Shown: positions 21,604-31,430 of the stretch, piece by piece
Position numbering within the stretch: the stretch's first letter is position 1
Layout: every line of letters begins with the position of its first letter
DNA from: Diphasiastrum complanatum
Taxonomy: Eukaryota; Streptophyta; Lycopodiopsida; Lycopodiales; Lycopodiaceae
Assembly: GCA_029204225.1 (NCBI GenBank)
Contig: CM055097.1
Location: forward strand, 63,403,146 to 63,467,145
Direction: 5' to 3'
DNA length: 64,000 bases
Notes under the pieces: generated by a model
Told to the model about the DNA's origin: nothing
Database searches by the model: none
The model's input: only the letters and a program-made list of their open reading frames with translations
Program-made: the position numbers and the translations under genes

Positions 21604-21694
21604 CTATGAATCTGAACTGCAATTGAGATTTATCATATCTACTAAGGTAGAATGTTTATCTCTAGATGATGGCTTTGCCAAAATATCAGCCAAC
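21604..21694 (-). pseudogene. copia RNase H terminus, family A (cut off)
   Basis: The minus-strand frame encodes 'MLADILAKPSSRDKHSTLVD' and ends at the TAG at 21604-21606, almost identical to the C-terminus at 2-154. The sequence stops dead at about 21694, where a + strand copia zinc-knuckle region begins. The element was cut there by insertion or recombination. Confidence 0.75.
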
Positions 21695-21960
21695 ATGGAA
21701 GATCTACCTCCAAAGGGAAGCAAAAGAACAAAGCCAAGCTAAAGTGTTTCTTTTGTGAAAAGAAAGGACACTTTTCTTCCGAATGCTATGCCTAGGATCA
21801 TCTAAGAGGATAGATCTTGATAATGTTTTGTATGGTCTATCCACTACAAAAAACTTGCTTAGTGTTGGTCAACTAATGGACAATGGACTATATGTACATT
21901 TCACGAATGGAGTATGTTCCATCTCGAGAAGTGATAAGTGCATAAGCTAGTGGCATTAAG
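21695..21960 (+). pseudogene. copia gag C-terminus: zinc knuckle and pre-integrase scrap
   Basis: An intact CCHC box lies at 21745-21786 (CFFCEKKGHFSSEC, C-X2-C-X4-H-X4-C), followed at once by a stop. The protease is missing: the sequence jumps to the pre-integrase motif 'TKNLLSVGQLMDNGLYVHF' (about 21840-21905). The element has lost its 5' LTR, gag body and protease active site. Confidence 0.7.
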
Positions 21961-22960
21961 CAAGAAAGGCTTTTTAAGTTGGATGCTAATGTGGCCATTG
22001 AAAGTGTGAATATGGTTAGGGAGGAGTTGATTCAAGTGGAGCTTTGGCACAAAAGATTAGGCCATCCTAATATTCAATCAATGGAAACCATGGCATCAAA
22101 GGAGCTAGCTCTCGGCCTACCAAAATCATTCAAGAAGTGTGGCAAAGTGTGTGAGGCATGTGGCCTTGCAAAGTCACACAAGACTTCCTACAAGAGATCT
22201 TTGACAAGATCTACCTCACCCTTGGATCTTATTCATCCAGATGTACATGGTTTTTCTCATAGTAATGGAGGTGCCTTAATGTATGTGACTTTCACAGATG
22301 ATTGTACTAGATTCACTTGGATTGAATTATTTTCTAAGAAAAGCCTTGTATATGAAGCTTTTGTAAAGTTTAAGTCTCTAGCAGAAAAACAACTTAGTTC
22401 TTGCATTAAAGTTCTAAGATGTGATAATGGAGGAGAATATATTTTCAACAAGATGAGAGACTTTTGTGAGATCAATGGCATTAAGAGAGAGCTTACTTGT
22501 TCCTACACCCCCCAACTAATTGGGGTGGACGAGAGGAAAAATGGGAGCCTTTGTGAATGTGCAAAGTCTTTAAGACTTGGTGCATCTCTACCCATCTCTT
22601 TTTGGGGGGAGGCCATAACTTGTGCAAATTTCTTATGTAATAGGCTTCCTAATAGTGCTATTGGTGGGATCTCACCATTCCAAGCTTTGTTTGGCAATAA
22701 GCCCAATGTAAAAGTCTTTAAAGTTTTTGGATGTATATGTTATGTCCACATTCCTTTGGAAACTAGAAGGAAAGAAGATGTAACTTCCTTCAAAGGAATA
22801 TTTGTAGGCTATAGAGAAAATAGCAAATGATATAGGATATTTGATCCTATTTCAAACAAAGTAAAAGTTAGCAAGGATGTCTTATTTGATGAATCTCAAA
22901 GTTACAAGATGTCTCCAAATGCATCTAATCTGTTATGTGTTGAAGATCTTGCAAAATTTG
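21961..22960 (+). pseudogene. copia integrase with intact DDE residues
   Basis: One long frame (21979-22830) carries the HHCC finger ('LWHKRLGHPNIQSMETMA', 'CEACGLAKSHKTSY') and the three catalytic positions: Asp in 'LIHPDVHGF', Asp in 'VLRCDNGGEYIF' and Glu in 'IGVDERKNGSL'. The C-terminal part ('FGCICYVHIPLETRRKEDV', 'FKGIFVGY') runs to a TGA at about 22828 and continues in another frame to 'SNKVKVSKDVLFDESQSYKM'. This is the best-kept integrase in the window, but it has no intact partner domains. Confidence 0.85.
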
Positions 22961-23205
22961 AGGAGGAGCTCCTTGAAAATGATCTTTTGGAAGATCAAGA
23001 TCAAGAACCAAAGGGGCCAAGAAGATCCACAAGGAGCAAGGCCGAGCCTTCAAGGCTCACATACTTTGAGAAAGGGAAGCAAAAGAAAGACACAACTCCT
23101 TCTACCTCTTACTCTTTTCTAGCCACAATGCTTGAAGAGCCATCATGTTATGAAGATGCAAGTAGATCACAAGTTTGGAGAGATGCAATGTTTCTTCTAG
23201 GCTAA
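22961..23205 (+). pseudogene. copia integrase-RT linker, RT core deleted
   Basis: The frame 22909-23205 encodes the basic linker 'RRSTRSKAEPSRLTYFEKG' and the first RT helix 'SRSQVWRDAM', then ends. In copia elements 'W..AM' is followed by about 250 residues of RT core. Here the next recognisable protein is the post-RT connection at 23222. The whole catalytic RT, including YVDD, has been deleted at this point. Confidence 0.75.
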
Positions 23206-23221
23206 ATTTGGCATTTACAAT

Positions 23222-23998
23222 ATGAATCATCGCATACACATAGAAAAAACTTTGCCAAAAGTTTCTAATGACTGTGATAAAGCATCCTTTGAGGACATCA
23301 CACTCTTTAGGAAGCTAATAGGCTCCTTTATCTATATGACAATCACTAGACCAGATTTGGGTTATGGTGTAAGCAAGCTAAGTCAATATATGCAAGGTCC
23401 CTTGATGCATCATTGGAAAAGTGCCAAGAGAGTACTTAGATATGTCTCTTCTAGTAGATTTTTTGGCATTCTCTATCAAGGATCTAACTTGCACTTAAGG
23501 GCATATTTGATTCAGATTTTGCAAGAGACAATATGGATAGGAGATCTATAAGTGCATTTTCCACTTTCCTTTGTGGAGGAGTGATATCTTGGCTTTCCAA
23601 AAATCAAGATACAATCTCTCTATCCTCTGGTGAAGCCGAGTACAAGGCATTGACTTCAACAACCAAAGAACTCCTATGGCTAAGAAGACTTTTGGTGGAA
23701 CTACAAGTGCTAAAGGCCGAGGAGATCCCTTGCATATATTGTGACAATCAAGCTTCTCAACAAATTGCTACCAATTTGATCTTCTATGCTAGAACAAAGC
23801 ATATTGAGATAGCTCATCACTTTGTGAGGGAGAAGGTGCAATCCAAGGAGGTACAACTTCATCATGTGCCATCATCCGAGTGCATAGCTGATATCTTAAC
23901 CAAGCCTTTTGCTAAAGATTTATTTTGCAAGTTAAGAGATGCTCTTGGAATTGTACATAGATGTACATTAAACTTACCAAGTTAGAAGTGAGGAGGAG
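23222..23998 (+). pseudogene. copia RT connection and RNase H, with PPT
   Basis: Frame 23222-23551 starts in the RT connection ('ASFEDITLFRKLIGSFIYMT') and changes frame near 23520. RNase H then runs to 23985: 'GGVISWLSKNQDTISLSSGE', 'CIYCDNQASQQIATN', 'TKHIEIAHHFVREKV' and 'CIADILTKPFAKDLF'. RNase H is nearly complete. The PPT GTGAGGAGGAG (about 23987-23998) is identical to that of the complete family B element (35405-35415 on the minus strand). Confidence 0.85.
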
Positions 23999-24578
23999 TG
24001 TTAAAGATGTCACTTCCAACTTGATGTACTTGGTTAATCTTGAGATAATTGATCTTGATAGGATCTCGCACATCTGGAGCTTGTTCCCACGTGTGAAAGG
24101 ATGTACATAACTTAATTTTATAAAGTTAGATTGATTTTAGTTAGATCTACACAACTGTGAAATTGACCTTTGAGTAGAATCTAGAAAAAAGTCATTTTGG
24201 TCAAACTTTATGTGCAACATATCCAACTATGTTCCTATACGTAAACATAGGCTATAAACTGGTAGATATCCATAATCCCCATATGCTACTCACATAACTC
24301 ACTGAGAATCTTGCAACTCACCTACAAACAAACTCTATTTCTCATGAGTAAATAACATATATGGGAAATCTCTAAAGTGGGTAGTTCCAAATCACAAGTT
24401 TTCCGACCATCTAACTCTTATTAGCAAAAAAAATTTCAACCAATTAGTCTACTTCAAATCTTAGTGTACAAACCAAGATTAGGGTAGTCATTAAGAGTTA
24501 TTGATTGTTTAATCCAATGATCTATCAAGTTCTATGTGTTAGATCTTGATCTAGATGCATTACACTATAATTTTAGCA
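23999..24578 (+). mobile_element. 3' LTR of the RT-deleted copia (right border estimated)
   Basis: It starts TGTTAAAGATGTCACTTCC after the PPT. The family B LTR starts TGTTAAAATTTCACAA, so the two are related at the start. I place the end at TTTTAGCA (24578), by analogy with family B's TTTTGTCA, but no second copy confirms it. It contains G-box-like CCACGTGTG near 24093. Confidence 0.45.
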
Positions 24579-26695
24579 AGAGCAATGGATCAAATGATTA
24601 AAAACTATGAAGAGCAGCCTCACATGTGTGGAAGACTATACCAGTAAAGACTGAAAATAGAGAGTGAAGAACATTTGCTACTAAAGCATTCCAATCATAA
24701 AAACTCAAGACAAATGTGGAAATTACAAGGAAAACTAGAAATTGCCAATGTCACATCAACTTCTCATTGATTTGGTTGATCCCTTTATAGATCAAGTACA
24801 TCCATGAGCTATGTGTGTATTGTCTAGCAAGCCTTCACATGTGTGAAGAGTCCTAGTCATCCAGATCCACCAATGGGAGCCATATATGCTCATCTCCCCA
24901 AGTTGACTATTCTCATTAGCTAGAAACAAAAAATGGCATCTTGACGTGTGTGAGTAATAACTCATTCACATGGAAGTGCAATTCTGAAGCATTTACAATT
25001 GACTTGAGTACTTGGATTATTCATGTTTAGAAGTTAATTTGATAAATAAGCAATGCGAAGAGAATTCACCAGGAATTGTTTATTTTGATCTATATTGCTT
25101 ATAAGACACATGATTTGTGAGTCATTTGGATTTATCTATGAGAGTTGTGTGCATAGAATATAGAAGATTCTTGATATAGAATATTTCTTGAATGAGAAAT
25201 ATATCCTAAGTTATTGATTGAATCCCAATAAGCTCATATTGGATGACATAGTCTAACTAATATTAAGGATAACCACTGAATTCAGTTGAAATTCAATAGA
25301 ACTTTGTAATATCTAGATGTTGTTCTAGGTAATTTGATAAAATTTATAGTTAAAGACGGATGTTATAATGTTCTTTAATTACTTGGTTGATTGTAGAATT
25401 TGGAACTCATAATCTGGTTAAAAATCGGGTTGGAAGAATATTCTTAAAATCCAATAATTTTTATTGGGGAAAAGATTTTAGAACAATTCCTATATTTCTT
25501 GAGTAGTATGTTATACATATGCTCCAATATCTTTCAATGATGAAGTATGGTTTTGGAATCCTGTAAATTATGATTGACAAATCATAAATGGATACTTAAA
25601 GGTCATTAAAAGATTATAAGAAAATGCGATGATTCTTAAGAGATGAGTAATTCTCAATTAATTGAATGAGTCAAGGATTTAAATCAGTTATTTGAACTCT
25701 AAATTTGTTTACTCTAGCGCATACTTGAGATTGTGTGGATCTCACAGACATTTTCATTAAGTAATTGTTCACTTATGAGGGATTTGCTTACCTTAGTGGA
25801 TGAAATTCTACTACAGATTATAGTCAACAAATGCTTGTGTACTTTTTCTGTGGGAAATCATATTACACGAGTATTAGTAGATTCAAATTTGAGTAGTAGA
25901 GACATTGAATCTAGTCACAATAATAGTAGGGTTTTCGATTATGGAGGGAAACCAAAGTTTGAATTTAGGTTTGGAACTATTATAACAAGATGTAACTCAT
26001 GGGAAAAGAAACAATTCACTCTCTCTTATCTTATTCATGCTTATACATGGTTCTCTTGGGTTCTACTATCCATTGGTGCACTATACTTGTCATATCTTGC
26101 AATTTTGTGTGTAGAATGTTTATTTAAAGCTATTTTCAGATCCACACATGTGAAATACAGTAGCTTACTGGATTTTTATGGACAAAAGCTTTATTTTATG
26201 TTTTGATTCATGTTTGATCAAATTCTATTAGAGTTTGCATCTCATTCATATTTTAGATATTGGGTTTTCTACATTGGCAAGATTGGTGAATTGTTGTCTT
26301 TCTAACCCAAGATCATTTGTAGGTTTGGATCTTAATTGATCCAAAAACTTTCACATATTTGTACCAAGAAGCATTTATGATAGGTGTACAGTAATTTGTG
26401 GATAGTATTGGACTATAATTGTTTGGATCTTTAAGTTTTCAACATTGATTTCCAATGTAAGGTGACATTTCACCTAGTGATCCATGTAAATTAAGGTTAC
26501 ATGAAGGTGATGTTACTTGATTGGATAGAATCAGGCCAACAGAAAAATTAATCGCTTAGTGTACTTCTAAAGGTAGATATAGTACTTTAGTGTAGAGATA
26601 GATAATTAGTAAATTATTATATCTCTAAGTACTTATTTGATATTGAAGCCAGACTAAAGATTGATTTTCAGAGTAAATGTGAAAGTTAAAAGATT
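24579..26695 (+). other. AT-rich, eroded internal region, probably of a Ty3-type element
   Basis: No clear domain is visible until the integrase C-terminus at 26696. The longest frame (25733-26206, 157 codons) is unrecognised: it has a hydrophobic stretch 'FSWVLLSIGALYLSYLAILCV' that could span a membrane, but composition and context suggest decayed transposon DNA. The right end belongs to a Ty3 element, so much of this is likely its mutated pol. Confidence 0.35.
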
Positions 26696-26874
26696 GATTT
26701 GTTAGCTTTTGAACTTGATCTTCATGATTGGTTGATTGCTCATCCAGTATATCTTGTAAACTTAGTGTATATGATGATGATAGTTGGATATATTGAAGAT
26801 TTTATCCATTTGGAAGACTTATCGCTCAATGTACCTTTGGACCCTGAAAGAGTATTTAGAACCAGGGGGAAGAA
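26696..26874 (+). pseudogene. Ty3/gypsy integrase C-terminus and PPT
   Basis: The frame encodes 'FELDLHDWLIAHPVYLVNLV', which fits the conserved Ty3 integrase C-terminal pattern (A-[YF]-[EK]-L-x-L-P...W-x-I-HPVFHVS-x-L). It is followed by 'LDPERVFRTRGKN', resembling the end-of-pol motif PE.VL..R. The purine tract CCAGGGGGAAGAA (26862-26874) and an LTR start come directly after. Upstream pol domains are not recognisable, so this is a relic. Confidence 0.65.
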
Positions 26875-27290
26875 TGTTATGTCCATGTCTAGTATGTGGG
26901 ATTCAGAATAATTTCTGACATGGATAGCCGGTCACTCCAGTGTATGTGGTTACTAGTTATGCCTCATCATTCCAGGTTTGGACGATAAAGTAATTAATAA
27001 TCATATGAGGAGGGACCAGACCTATAATTGCACATAGGAGCACTTGGATGGTGTTTGACTGCTACAATGCAAGAATAGGAGGTCAATTGCTATTCCAAGT
27101 TGCATGGGGATCCTAAGAGGGATATTTTCTCCTCATGGGAGAAAATATATACTAGTGGAAACTATTGGATTTTCTGATCCTTATAGCGAGGAGCCCCTTC
27201 TCTCTTGCATTCATTTACCATGGCATGGGGGTGAAATGGTTAGGGAATTGACTAGCCATTTCCTGTTGGTTGGGTGGTTTTGCTCCACAT
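26875..27290 (+). mobile_element. Ty3/gypsy 3' LTR (right end lost)
   Basis: It starts TGTTATGTCCATGTC and matches the reverse complement of 34077-34569 along about 415 bases (CCGGTCACTCCAGTGTATGTGG, GAGAATATATACTAGTGG-like stretches, CATTCACCATGG). Similarity ends at TTTTGCTCCA (about 27285). The plus-strand TATA-like ATATATACTAG near 27145 is shared by both copies. From 27291 to 27588 I see no feature. Confidence 0.75.
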
Positions 27291-27588
27291 GTGTGTGAAA
27301 ATTGCGGGAAAGTTTGGTCGCGGAAAAAATTGGCAAAAGCTTCGCTAGCACAAGTGAGAAATGAAATCGAACTCAACCCTTTTATAGGCTAATTTTGAGA
27401 GTCTATTAGACACAATACTAGGTTGGCTCATCAATTCTAGACAAAGCTTTACAGACATATTCAATACTGTAAAAATATCTTTTAGAATTCTCGACGAAGG
27501 TTCCTGACAAATGGTGTAGCTCGGCGATGGTTTTGGAGGTCTGGCGTGATGGCGCGGTGGTTCGCTCACACCAACGAGATAAAAACTA

Positions 27589-28560
27589 TGACTATTGTTA
27601 TTATTAGGATCTTGGATTACTTGGAAAATGGAAATTATAGAGCTGTTCTGATTGTGTTGATTAAGAGTATCAGTGTAGGAGTCTTAGACTACCATAAAGA
27701 GAGATTGCAGAAAACAATTAGGCATCTGAGAGAGCCATGCAATTCTCTGATTCTGATATTCTGATATAAAGAAATGCAAAAACAATAAGACGTCAAAAAC
27801 AACCATATATTTCTTTGTTTATGATACTTGCGGAAGAAGAGTGAGAGTTAATTAACATTCAATGGAATGTAGTAAGATGGAACAATACCAACTCTGTATA
27901 TTAATGTTGTAATAACAATGATCAGATCACAATACAGTGACGCTAATAAGCGCATGATCCTACTTATAGAAACAAAATAGTTGCTATAGTTTTGAATATT
28001 TACTCTCTCTATATTCTCTAACTCTGAGGAGTCAGATACTATGAAGACCAATTTTAGTCGTAAGATCTCTGTTGGAGAATCTTCATGCATCATAATCCAT
28101 CTATTTCTTTTATAGCAGCTAGATGATCTTGTGTTATTCTAACTTTACAATTACAAGCTAATTAACTGGTCAATTGATCAGTTATTATTGGAGCGTGATG
28201 ACATAACAAACTGTAGTGTAAATCTGCAGAGTGTCATATTTTTTGCATTTTAAAAAAAAAAGTCACATGTTTGGAAGTGCCCGAAATGGCCCGAATCCTG
28301 AGTGAACCCTTTGTTGCATTTTTCGCAAAATCATTTGTACTTAGAATGACCTGAAAGTGAAGTAGAAGTCTTTGTCACATTTTTCGTCTTTTTTGGCTGT
28401 TGAAGTTTGTGAGTAAAAATGCAGACTGTTGCGATAAACAGTTCAAAAAGATAGACTGTTGAAAAAACAGTTCATTTTTTGTAGACTACGTTGAGAGAGT
28501 GATTTACATAGAAAGAAGGAGAGCAGTTAGGATGAGTAGGAGAAAGATTAAACTTCAACA
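27589..28560 (-). mobile_element. copia 3' LTR, family A (minus strand)
   Basis: The LTR starts on the minus strand with TGTTGAAGTTTAATC at 28560, next to the PPT CTTAAGGGGGAG (28561-28572), and ends with CA at 27589-27590. It matches 20642-21584 over its length. The 52-bp array is almost gone; only scattered TGTCACATTTTT-like remnants remain around 28230-28390. Confidence 0.75.
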
Positions 28561-28572
28561 CTCCCCCTTAAG

Positions 28573-29300
28573 CTTACTACTTTGAATCTGAATGACAATT
28601 GAGATTTATCATATCTACTAAAGTAGAATGTTTATCTTTGGACAATGACTTTGTCAAAATATCAACCAACATATTGTTTTATGATAGTAACTTAGTACAA
28701 CATCTTTATTCTAAACTTTCTCTCTAAGAAATGGAACTGAACTTCTATGTGTTTAGTTCTAGTATGAGTACGTGGGTTCAGAGATAGAGCTATGCAGTTC
28801 TGATTGTCGCATTGAAGTATTGTTGGATTGATCTGCAGATATTGCAGATCCTGTAGCAACCTTCTTAGCCAAATTATCTCCTTTACTGCTGACATAGCTG
28901 TTAGGTATTCGAATTCTGTAGAGGACAACGAAATGCATTTCTACTTTCTGCTGTTCCATAAAATGGGTCCTCCCGTAAGGAAACAGATTTTTTGGTATTC
29001 ACGTCTCCTGTCCAATCTAAATTTGAATATGTGACCAGCAAAAGTGTAGCTTCTGTATTACCATTATAGCTCAAACATAGTGCTTCGTAGTTTGGATGTA
29101 CTTCAGTACTCTTTGCAAAGCCTTCCAATGTTGTACGCATGGATTGGACATGTATTGAGACAATGTGCTTACCACGTAAGCTAGATCAGGTCATGTGCAA
29201 ATCATACAATACATTATAGATCCTATGCCAGATTGATAAGGATATCTGCACATTTTTTGCTAATCTGCTTGAGTTCTCGGGCACATGTCTTTAGACAGCT
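28573..29300 (-). pseudogene. copia RNase H, family A
   Basis: The frame 28692-28928 encodes 'SSTEFEYLTAMSAVKEIIWL' and 'ILQCDNQNCIALSLNPRTHT', the conserved RNase H blocks, and continues in a shifted frame to a decayed 'MLADILTKPLS' terminus near 28650. The frame 28901-29140 gives the upstream 'LEGFAKSTEVHPNYEALC' and 'TYSNLDWTGDVNTKKSV' blocks. Frame changes near 28930 and 29140 inactivate it. Confidence 0.8.
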
Positions 29301-29306
29301 TGGAAC

Positions 29307-30160
29307 CTAGATCCATGGGTGTGTCTCTATCGGTTTGCAATCTTCCATGCCACATCTGTGATGTACATTGTTTAGATAGAACTCTTGGCTTATAGTGATC
29401 CTTTTGCTTGCACGACCTCTGGTAATCTCCATGCCAAGTAGGTAATGAACTGGGCCAAAATTAGTCATCTCAAATTTTGATGAAAGAAAATATTTGGTTT
29501 CATGTAGTAACTGATTTGAATTGCTGATAATTAAAGAATCATCAACGTATAATGCTATTATAACATAGCTTGACTCTTTACGGGTTGAGATATACATTTG
29601 AGTCTACGGAGCAAGAAGTAAAATTATCCTGCAATAAGAAATGATTGATTCTATCATACCATGTCCTAGAAGCTTGTTTGAGGTCATATAGTGCCTTATG
29701 CAATTTACACATCAAATGCTCTTGGCCTTTAAGGACGTAACCTTCTGGTTGATAAATAAAATTTTTTTCTTGTATATATTTGTGAAGGAAAGTTGTCTGG
29801 ACGTCCATCTAGTGAATTTCCAGGTCTTATGCAGTAGTCATAGCCAACAAGGTGTGAATATATTGATGCTTTACCATTGGACTGAAGGTGTCAATGTAAT
29901 CTATTCCATAAACTTGCCCAAATTCCTTAACCACTAATCCAGCTTAGCTTTAGCTTGAAGATCCACTTAGAGTCAATCAGTTTTATACCAGCAGGAGGAT
30001 TAACAAGACTCCAGGTCTTGTTCTTCATTAAAGAATCGTACTCAGCATCAATAGTGGCTTTTCAATCATCTGCATCTGAGATAGACAGTGCTTCTGCAAC
30101 AGTGGTAGGTTCATCATGACTGATGAACACCTAAGGGACGAAATGATTAGGTTGATGTCA
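29307..30160 (-). pseudogene. copia reverse transcriptase, family A
   Basis: 29578-29808 encodes 'MDVQTTFLHKYIQEKNFIYQ' and 'LHKALYDLKQASRTWYDRIN'. 29307-29597 encodes the active site 'ALYVDDSLIIS' (YVDD at 29538-29549) and 'FGPVHYLLGMEITRG'. The first motif has Gln-Thr-Thr where D-V-K-T-A is usual. The N-terminal RT (29810-30160) survives only as short pieces in changing frames. Confidence 0.85.
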
Positions 30161-30163
30161 TTG

Positions 30164-31060
30164 TCATTTAGATATTTGAACCACAGGTGCTTGAGCAGAT
30201 GTTCCTCTTGGGTGAATGACTGAGATATCTTTGGCTTGTGGTTGAACGATCGTAGGTATGGGCCTATCGAGGGTTAATGGAGTTGTTGGGACAAACTCCT
30301 GCATTTCATGTTTCTGCTTGAAATCATGAAATTTGTCTTTAAGGAAGACAACGCCACGACTGATTGAGATCTGACTTGTCTCAACATCATGAATGCGATA
30401 AGCCTTGTGCGATGTTGAATAGCCAATAAAAATATAGCTACAAATTACTGGGTCAAGTTTCTTTCTCAAATTAGACGGTATTTGTGCATAACAGAGACAT
30501 CCAAACACATGTAGATGTTTCAGACTTGATTCATAACCACAGTAGCCTTCAAATGGTGTTCTAGAGTCAATTGCCTTCATGCTGGAATAATTTTGCAGAT
30601 AACAGGCTGTAGAAATTGCTTCAGCCCAAAAGTTCTTGGGTAACTGAGCATTGAATGTCATGAATTATGCAGCTTCCAACAATATTCGATTCTTTCACTC
30701 AGCTACACCATTTTGTTGCGGTGTGTAGCTGGCGGTGAACTGATGGTGCATGCCACATGATGACATATAGTCCGCCATTTCATCATAAATGTATTCTCCC
30801 CCTAAATCAAACCGTAGGGTCTTGATCCTCTGACCAGTTTGAATCTCAACAGACTTCTTGAATTATCTGAAATAGTTGAATGCTTCAGACTTGTTATTTA
30901 TGAACATGATTATAATGAATCGGGAGAAGTCATCAATGAATGAAATATAGAGCTTGATCCAAAGAGGGTATGCTTATCGGACCACATAAGTCACTGTGGA
31001 TCAGTGACAGAATGGACTTCATTCTTTTGGCTTGTATTTTTGAAATCTTGTTTTAGGTTG
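30164..31060 (-). pseudogene. copia integrase, family A
   Basis: 30164-30661 is an open C-terminal half: 'LPKNFWAEAISTACYLQNY', 'LHVFGCLCYAQIPSNLRKKL', 'FIGYSTSHKAYRIHD'. Just upstream the minus strand reads 'QQNGVAE*KNRILLEAA' (about 30670-30725), so the catalytic Glu is present but followed by a stop. The region to 31060 still shows integrase-core pieces in broken frames. Confidence 0.8.
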
Positions 31061-31065
31061 TTTCC

Positions 31066-31430
31066 CTAGTAAGCAACAACGTTAATATTCATGTCTTTGA
31101 CCGTACTATTGTGATGCATGTACAAGATAGACCTCATGTTTAAATGACCTAATCTTTGATGCCGAACATGAGCATCAGAATCACTCACAAAAAGTGCATA
31201 ATCGTGACTCAAGATATTCAAATTTCCTTCTCTGTGTGCAGAGAGGATTTTATTAGAATTTCCATCAATAATAGTACATCGGCTAGTAGTAAACAAAGCT
31301 CTATAGCCTTGATCAGTGATCTTGCTTATAAACAGTAAAGCTTTATTCCTCTGATCCAATCCATAACAAAATGGTACTTGGCAACAATCAGTGAACCTTA
31401 ATTTGATCTTTACCACTACTTCCCATATTC
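31066..31430 (-). pseudogene. copia pre-integrase / HHCC region, family A (5' break)
   Basis: The 116-codon frame contains 'VRHQRLGHLNMRSILYMHHN', the HHCC-finger start that precedes copia integrases, and an upstream beta-rich pre-integrase part ('GYRALFTTSRCTIIDGNSN'). Copia homology ends at about 31430. Protease, gag, PBS and 5' LTR are missing, and the neighbouring sequence is Ty3-type, so the element was truncated here. Confidence 0.75.

Noticed and set aside
25733-26206. 157-codon ORF with a hydrophobic segment, possible membrane protein
   Set aside because: No homology that I can name, AT-rich eroded surroundings, and it lies inside a likely Ty3 internal region; mentioned only in the gap entry.
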